Shown: positions 59,527-64,000 of the stretch, piece by piece
How the letters are laid out: the number at the start of each line of letters is the position of its first letter
How positions within the stretch are numbered: the stretch's first letter is position 1
Source of the DNA: CALJTV01 sp036821185
Lineage (GTDB): Bacteria > Chloroflexota > Dehalococcoidia > GIF9 > UBA5629
Direction: 5' to 3'
DNA: 64,000 nt
NCBI GenBank assembly: GCA_036821185.1
Contig: DAISKD010000001.1
Span: forward strand, 434,001 to 498,000
The notes under the pieces: generated by a model
Seen by the model: the letters and a program-made list of their open reading frames with translations, nothing else
Told to the model about the DNA's origin: nothing
Database searches by the model: none
Translations under genes and position numbers: made by a program

Positions 59527-60192
59527 TTGAATAGCTTTTTTCATCTCCTGCAAAGCGGCGGCAGCACTTTCCCCGGATTTAAAGATCGCTGCCCCGGCTA
59601 CCAAGACATCGGCACCAGCGTTAACCACCTCCAAGGCGGTATCTAAATTGATCCCGCCATCCACCTCAAGTTCTGCTGCAAATTCTTCATCGTCCAGCCA
59701 TCTCCGAAGCCTTGCCACCTTCCCGATCATGCCCTTAATCATGTTCTGACCGCCGAAACCAGGGTCAACGGTCATCACCAGGACCAGATCAACCAGAGGC
59801 AGGACCTCCTTCAACAATTCCACAGGAGTCCCCGGGTTTAATGAAACACCAACTTTGATCCCGAACCCCTTGACCATCTCTATTACTCTGTGTAAGTGAG
59901 GACAAGCTTCAACGTGCACCGTAATAATATTTGCCCCCGCCTTAGCAAATTCAGCGATGTGCAATTCAGGGTGCTCGATCATCAGATGCACATCCAAGGG
60001 CAAATGTGTCCATGGCCGAAGCGCAGCCACAACAGGAGCACCAACAGTGATGTTAGGCACGAAATGCCCGTCCATGACATCAACGTGTATGTAGTCAGCT
60101 CCAGCCTTTGTCACCTCAGCAACCTGTTCACCAAGGCGGCTGAAGTCGGCAGAAAGGATAGAAGGTGCCAGCTTGATATTTCTACCTCCCAT
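59515..60192 (-). CDS. rpe: Ribulose-phosphate 3-epimerase
   Basis: 225 residues, TIM barrel. Metal and catalytic residues: APSILSADFSRLG, HVDVMDGHFVPN, VDPGFGGQ and VDGGIN. It interconverts ribulose-5-phosphate and xylulose-5-phosphate. The start overlaps the argH end by 11 bases, so it is the last gene of the arginine operon without a metabolic tie to it. Confidence 0.95.
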   Translation of the reverse strand: MGGRNIKLAPSILSADFSRLGEQVAEVTKAGADYIHVDVMDGHFVPNITVGAPVVAALRPWTHLPLDVHLMIEHPELHIAEFAKAGANIITVHVEACPHLHRVIEMVKGFGIKVGVSLNPGTPVELLKEVLPLVDLVLVMTVDPGFGGQNMIKGMIGKVARLRRWLDDEEFAAELEVDGGINLDTALEVVNAGADVLVAGAAIFKSGESAAAALQEMKKAIQLTS

Positions 60193-61582
60193 GGTATGCC
60201 TCTAAAATTTTTCGCGCTCTCATCAGGGCAGCAGACACTTGCCCCATCGCCGTACCACCGACCACATTCCGTGCGTTGACCGAGGCTTCCAATGTGATGG
60301 TGTAGACGCTTTCATCAAACAGGCGGGAGAAACGCTGGTACTCCGCCAGAGTCAATTCCTGAAAGTCCTTCCCCGCATCTGCAGCATACTTGGTGAGCTC
60401 GGCCACGATGCTATAAGCCTCACGGAATGGAAGCCCCTTCTTTGTGAGATAGTCTGCCAGGTCTGTAGCAAGTATGTAGCCGGACATCGCTTCCCGCATT
60501 CGCAACTCATTTACCTTTAGGGTGCTTACTAAACCACAAAGTACCTCCAAGGTAGATATCAGCGTGTCCACAGTATCAAAAAGCCCTTCTTTGTCTTCCT
60601 GCATGTCCCTGTTATAAGCCAGCGGCAAAGCTTTCATCACCGTTAAGGCAGCAACTAGATTGCCATACACCCTTCCCGCTTTACCCCGAGCTAACTCCGC
60701 AACATCGGGGTTCTTCTTTTGAGGCATTATACTGCTCCCGGTGGCGTATGCCTCGTCGATCTCGACAAAACCGAACTCCTGCGACGACCACAGCACTATC
60801 TCCTCTGCCAGCCTGGACAGGTGCATCATGGTGATGGCCGCCGCGGCCTCATATTCAATCACGAAGTCGCGATCGGACACGGCATCTATGCTGTTGCGGC
60901 TTATCTGACTGAAGCCAAGCTCTCTGGCCAGAAACTCCCGGTCTATGGGATAAGTCACCCCAGCAAGGGCACCACTGCCCAGAGGCAAAACGTCGGCGCG
61001 CTTCAAGCAGTCGCTAAAACGCGTCACGTCTCTCTCCAGCATCTCAAAATAGGCAAGCATGTGATGGGCAAACAGCACCGGCTGCGCCTGCTGTAAATGC
61101 GTGTATCCTGGCATCATCGCAGCCTTGTTGCTCTCAGCCAGTCCCACAATGGCTTTTTGCAGATCCCGTATCCTGTCAATTGTATTGCTTATTGCCTCTT
61201 TCAAGAAAAGACGCATGTCTAAGGCGATCTGGTCATTTCGGGAGCGCGCGGTGTGGAGCTTGCCCGCCACTTCCCCTATTTTTTCAAACAATCTTTCCTC
61301 GATGCTCATGTGTATGTCTTCGCACTCGGTCTTAAAGCTGAATTCCCCGCGCTCTATTTCCTCCCTGATAGCAATCAGCCCGGAGACTATTAAGTCGGCC
61401 TCACCCTCCGATATTAAGCCTTGCTTTGCCAGTATCTTGGCGTGTGCAATGCTACCTTGTATATCATAGCGGTAAAGGCGACGGTCAAACCTCAAAGAGG
61501 CAACATAGGCTTGCGCTGCTCTGGCAACTTGCTTGTGAAAGCGGCGTCGTAAACGGCTCTGTCCCTCAGACTTCCGAGGCAT
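60182..61582 (-). CDS. argH: Argininosuccinate lyase
   Basis: 466 residues, fumarase superfamily. Motifs: HTARSRNDQIALDMRLF, GYTHLQQAQPVLFAHH and the catalytic-loop GSSIMPQKKNPDVAEL. It splits argininosuccinate into arginine and fumarate. It follows argG by 41 bases. Confidence 0.96.
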   Translation of the reverse strand: MPRKSEGQSRLRRRFHKQVARAAQAYVASLRFDRRLYRYDIQGSIAHAKILAKQGLISEGEADLIVSGLIAIREEIERGEFSFKTECEDIHMSIEERLFEKIGEVAGKLHTARSRNDQIALDMRLFLKEAISNTIDRIRDLQKAIVGLAESNKAAMMPGYTHLQQAQPVLFAHHMLAYFEMLERDVTRFSDCLKRADVLPLGSGALAGVTYPIDREFLARELGFSQISRNSIDAVSDRDFVIEYEAAAAITMMHLSRLAEEIVLWSSQEFGFVEIDEAYATGSSIMPQKKNPDVAELARGKAGRVYGNLVAALTVMKALPLAYNRDMQEDKEGLFDTVDTLISTLEVLCGLVSTLKVNELRMREAMSGYILATDLADYLTKKGLPFREAYSIVAELTKYAADAGKDFQELTLAEYQRFSRLFDESVYTITLEASVNARNVVGGTAMGQVSAALMRARKILEAYHGR

Positions 61583-61623
61583 CTCCCTAAATTAGCCCTG
61601 CCTTCCGAAAATATAAAATACCG

Positions 61624-62823
61624 TCACTTCTCGGGACTACCCTGAACCTTCGCCTGAATTCTTGCCGGCAGGCCCCAGATGTGAATAAAACCGGGTGAAG
61701 CGCTTTGATCAAACACGTCACCTTTCTCGTAGGTGGCCAGACTATAATCATAAAGCGAAACGGGGGACTTCCTACCGACAATCATGCAACTGCCTTTGAA
61801 TAGCTTTACTCTCACCGTCCCGGTAACATTTCTTTGCGCGCTGTCCACATAAGCAGCCAGGTCACAGCGCAACGCTGTGAACCACAACCCATTATAGACC
61901 ATATCAGCATACTCGCAAGATACCCTTTGGTTGAACCGCAACTGGTCCTTGGTCAAAGTCATCGCCTCTAAGGACTGATGGGCTTTAAGCAACACCACGG
62001 CTGCCGGGGCTTCATATATTTCCCGCGACTTTATCCCCACCAGCCTGCTCTCAATATGGTCAATCCTTCCCACCCCATGTCTGCCTGCTACCTCATTTAG
62101 CTTCTGGATCAGCGTAACACCGTCCATCTTCTCGCCATTGAGGCTCACAGGTACGCCACTTACGAACCCGATCTCAACATACCCTGGCTCATTGGGGCAT
62201 TCCGATGGCGATTTCGTCCAGGCAAAGACCTCTTCGGGCGGCTCAGCCCAGGGGTCTTCCAATACACCGCATTCTATACTTCTACCCCATAAGTTCTCAT
62301 CGATCGAGTAAGGGCTGGTAGCCTTGACCGGGACAGGAATGCCATGCTTCTCAGCATAAGCGACCGTCTCCTCTCGCGTCATTCCCCATTCCCGTGCCGG
62401 TGCTATCACTTTCAACTCCGGCGCTAAAGTGGTTACGCTAACATCGAAGCGGACCTGGTCATTGCCCTTGCCGGTAGAGCCGTGTGCCACAGCCACTGCC
62501 TTCTCTTTCTTCGCCGTCTCCACCAGCAGTTTGGCTATTAAAGGGCGCCCTAAAGCTGTGGCAAGCGGGTACTGCCCTTCATACACCGCATTTGCTTTGA
62601 GCGCCGGGAAGACGAAGGAATTAACAAAGGTCTGCCGTGCGTCCACCGTCAGCGCCTTTACAGCGCCTATCTTAATAGCTTTTTGCTGAATTGACGCAAG
62701 GTCGCTGACGCCGCCTATGTCCACCGTCAGCGCAATAACATCCATCTTGTATTTCTCAGCAATCCACCTTATCGCCACAGAGGTATCCAGACCCCCGCTA
62801 TAAGCTAGGACTACCTTGTCCAT
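61624..62823 (-). CDS. argG: Argininosuccinate synthase
   Basis: 399 residues. The N-type ATP pyrophosphatase motif is AYSGGLDTSVAIRW at the N-terminus, and HGSTGKGNDQVRFD binds citrulline/aspartate. It joins citrulline and aspartate with ATP. Its ATG lies one base after the argD stop. Confidence 0.96.
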   Translation of the reverse strand: MDKVVLAYSGGLDTSVAIRWIAEKYKMDVIALTVDIGGVSDLASIQQKAIKIGAVKALTVDARQTFVNSFVFPALKANAVYEGQYPLATALGRPLIAKLLVETAKKEKAVAVAHGSTGKGNDQVRFDVSVTTLAPELKVIAPAREWGMTREETVAYAEKHGIPVPVKATSPYSIDENLWGRSIECGVLEDPWAEPPEEVFAWTKSPSECPNEPGYVEIGFVSGVPVSLNGEKMDGVTLIQKLNEVAGRHGVGRIDHIESRLVGIKSREIYEAPAAVVLLKAHQSLEAMTLTKDQLRFNQRVSCEYADMVYNGLWFTALRCDLAAYVDSAQRNVTGTVRVKLFKGSCMIVGRKSPVSLYDYSLATYEKGDVFDQSASPGFIHIWGLPARIQAKVQGSPEK

Positions 62824-62824
62824 C

Positions 62825-64000
62825 CTATTTCCTCCTGCTCAGAACTTTATGAAGTACATCTAAGGCTTCGTCCACCTCCTTCTCGGTGATAATCAGAGGA
62901 GGCATAAAACGAGCCGCATTCGGCTTAACTCGATTCACCAGCAAGCCCTCCTTCAGACAGTCCAGCACCACTTCCTCAGCGATATCACCAGTAAACTCAA
63001 CAGCCAAAAGCAACCCTCTGCCTCTCACCTCTGTCATGAAATCGAATTTTGCCTTAAGTTCTTCCAGGCGAGCTTTAAAATAGTTGCCTACCCTCCTGAC
63101 ATGTTCAGCTATATCGTTATCGATGATGAACTTTAGCACCGCCAGACTAACAGCACAAGCGAGTGGGTTACCACCAAAAGTGGAACCATGCTCACCTACA
63201 CCAAACACTGAGGCCTTCTCCTTGGCCAGAAGAGCGCCTATCGGCACACCCCCACCTAGCCCCTTAGCCAAGGTCATTATATCTGGTTCCACGCCAGCTT
63301 GCTCATAAGCAAACAACGTACCAGTACGGGCAACGCCGGTCTGCACCTCGTCAAATATTAGCAAAATGCCCTTCTCATCACACCACGCACGTAGTCCCTT
63401 TAAGTATCCATCGCTAGGGACATTGACGCCGCCTTCGCCTTGAATCGGCTCCACCATCACCGCACAGGTCTTCTCCGTAGTCGCTTTCTTCACGGCCTCA
63501 ACGCTGTCATAGTCAACATTGACAAAACCATCAGGTAAGGGAAGATAAGGCTGTTGGAGTTTTGTCTGCCCGGTGGCTGCCGTTGTAGCCAGGGTACGCC
63601 CATGGAAAGAGCCCCACATCGTTATGATCTCGTGAGCCCCGCCAAGCCGCAGCTTTCCATACCTGCGCGCCAGCTTGATAGCACCTTCGTTAGCTTCGGC
63701 ACCGCTGTTACAAAAGAAGACCCTCTCAAAACAACTGTTATCGACCAACAGTTTAGCCAGCTCTATCTGTGGAATAGTATAGAAGTGATTGGATGCTTGA
63801 ATCAGGGTCTGTGCTTGCTTCGTCAGGGCTTCAATTACCACAGGATGGCAATGTCCCAGACTGTTTACCGCCACGCCGCTAACGAAGTCAAGGTATTCCC
63901 TTCCTTCCACGTCCCAGACTTTAGCTCCTTTGCCGCGCACAAGCGTCACCGGCAAACGCTTGGTCACCTGCATGAGTAATTGATGCTCCAGCTCCTGCCA
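62825..64000 (-). CDS. argD: Acetylornithine aminotransferase, N-terminus probably outside the window
   Basis: The frame stays open to the window edge (at least 391 residues). An in-frame ATG exists at 63973, but the preceding codons (WQELEHQLL) look like the conserved start of ArgD proteins, so the true start is likely beyond 64000. Class III PLP enzyme: FCNSGAEANEGAIKLAR, GSFHGRT, IFDEVQTGVARTG, the PLP Lys in TLAKGLGGGVPIG, and EHGSTFGGNPLAC. It acts in ornithine/arginine synthesis, and by family habit possibly also on succinyldiaminopimelate. First seen gene of argD-argG-argH-rpe. Confidence 0.93.
   Translation of the reverse strand, partial: WQELEHQLLMQVTKRLPVTLVRGKGAKVWDVEGREYLDFVSGVAVNSLGHCHPVVIEALTKQAQTLIQASNHFYTIPQIELAKLLVDNSCFERVFFCNSGAEANEGAIKLARRYGKLRLGGAHEIITMWGSFHGRTLATTAATGQTKLQQPYLPLPDGFVNVDYDSVEAVKKATTEKTCAVMVEPIQGEGGVNVPSDGYLKGLRAWCDEKGILLIFDEVQTGVARTGTLFAYEQAGVEPDIMTLAKGLGGGVPIGALLAKEKASVFGVGEHGSTFGGNPLACAVSLAVLKFIIDNDIAEHVRRVGNYFKARLEELKAKFDFMTEVRGRGLLLAVEFTGDIAEEVVLDCLKEGLLVNRVKPNAARFMPPLIITEKEVDEALDVLHKVLSRRK

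Noticed and set aside
1..64000. tRNA, rRNA, CRISPR array, insertion sequence or prophage
   Set aside because: I saw no T-loop (GGTTCGAATCC-type) signatures in the intergenic spaces, no regular short repeats, no transposase and no phage structural genes. This was by eye; tRNAscan-SE and a repeat finder would be decisive.

Overview
The window is a densely packed bacterial chromosome segment of about 50% G+C. It carries housekeeping genes plus one prominent anaerobic energy-metabolism block. Short intergenic spaces, consensus sigma70-type promoters, an F-type ATP synthase operon, a group 3c [NiFe] hydrogenase with heterodisulfide-reductase-like (Hdr) modules, GatCA, an EF-G paralogue and a DnaD/DnaC-type helicase loader together suggest a strict anaerobe. 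My best guess is an uncultivated Dehalococcoidia-like member of the Chloroflexota; this is inference from gene content, and no 16S or other phylogenetic marker was compared. I saw no tRNA, rRNA, CRISPR array, insertion sequence or prophage.

Layout. 1-3491 (+): tail of a 2-oxoacid:ferredoxin oxidoreductase beta subunit, lysA, holB, ricT. 3484-7939 (-): replication operon rplI-dnaB-dnaD-double AAA+ DnaC-like loader-HNH. 8189-9379 (-): M20 amidohydrolase. 9567-13289 (+): a yceD-rpmF-fabD-like-radical SAM-nusB-ACP-like operon driven by a consensus promoter. Here the FabD homologue lacks its catalytic Ser and His, and the ACP homologue lacks its phosphopantetheine Ser. 13344-19403 (-): mfd, then a NarL-type sensor kinase/regulator pair. 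19713-31373 (+): a 45-residue membrane peptide, then hdrC-hdrB-hdrA-mvhD, a second promoter, hdrCB-hdrA2-mvhD2-mvhG-mvhA-protease-nadC. 31441-32374 (-): a Fur-family regulator and dtd. 32597-40586 (+): a bifunctional nuclease-domain protein and the complete atp operon, with an extra 41-residue membrane peptide between atpE and atpF. 40645-41196 (-): khpA and rpsP. 41337-45188 (+): prfA, prmC, etfBA. 45240-47309 (-): EF-G-like GTPase. 47470-51184 (+): gatC, gatA, a small hypothetical, an Lrp-type regulator, an aminotransferase. 51260-59199 (-): suhB, trpS, argS with a 34-residue basic leader protein, recG, a FakA-like protein. rpmB (+) follows, then rpe, argH, argG and argD (-), with argD cut by the window edge.

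The strongest signal is in the Hdr block. The first hdrA and the first mvhD are each interrupted by one in-frame UGA, exactly where the second copies (25205-27588) have Cys. Each UGA is followed by a hairpin at bacterial-SECIS distance that the Cys copies lack. UGA is an ordinary stop elsewhere in the window. I therefore read both as selenoproteins, giving a selenocysteine Hdr module next to a cysteine module that is linked to the hydrogenase. Working model (inference): hydrogenase MvhAG passes electrons through MvhD to HdrA, where flavin-based bifurcation reduces ferredoxin and an HdrB-type disulfide site. The Sec module has no hydrogenase of its own and may use another donor.

The second notable signal is the paired loss of active-site residues in the FabD and ACP homologues, in an operon whose order recalls the classical yceD-rpmF-fab cluster.
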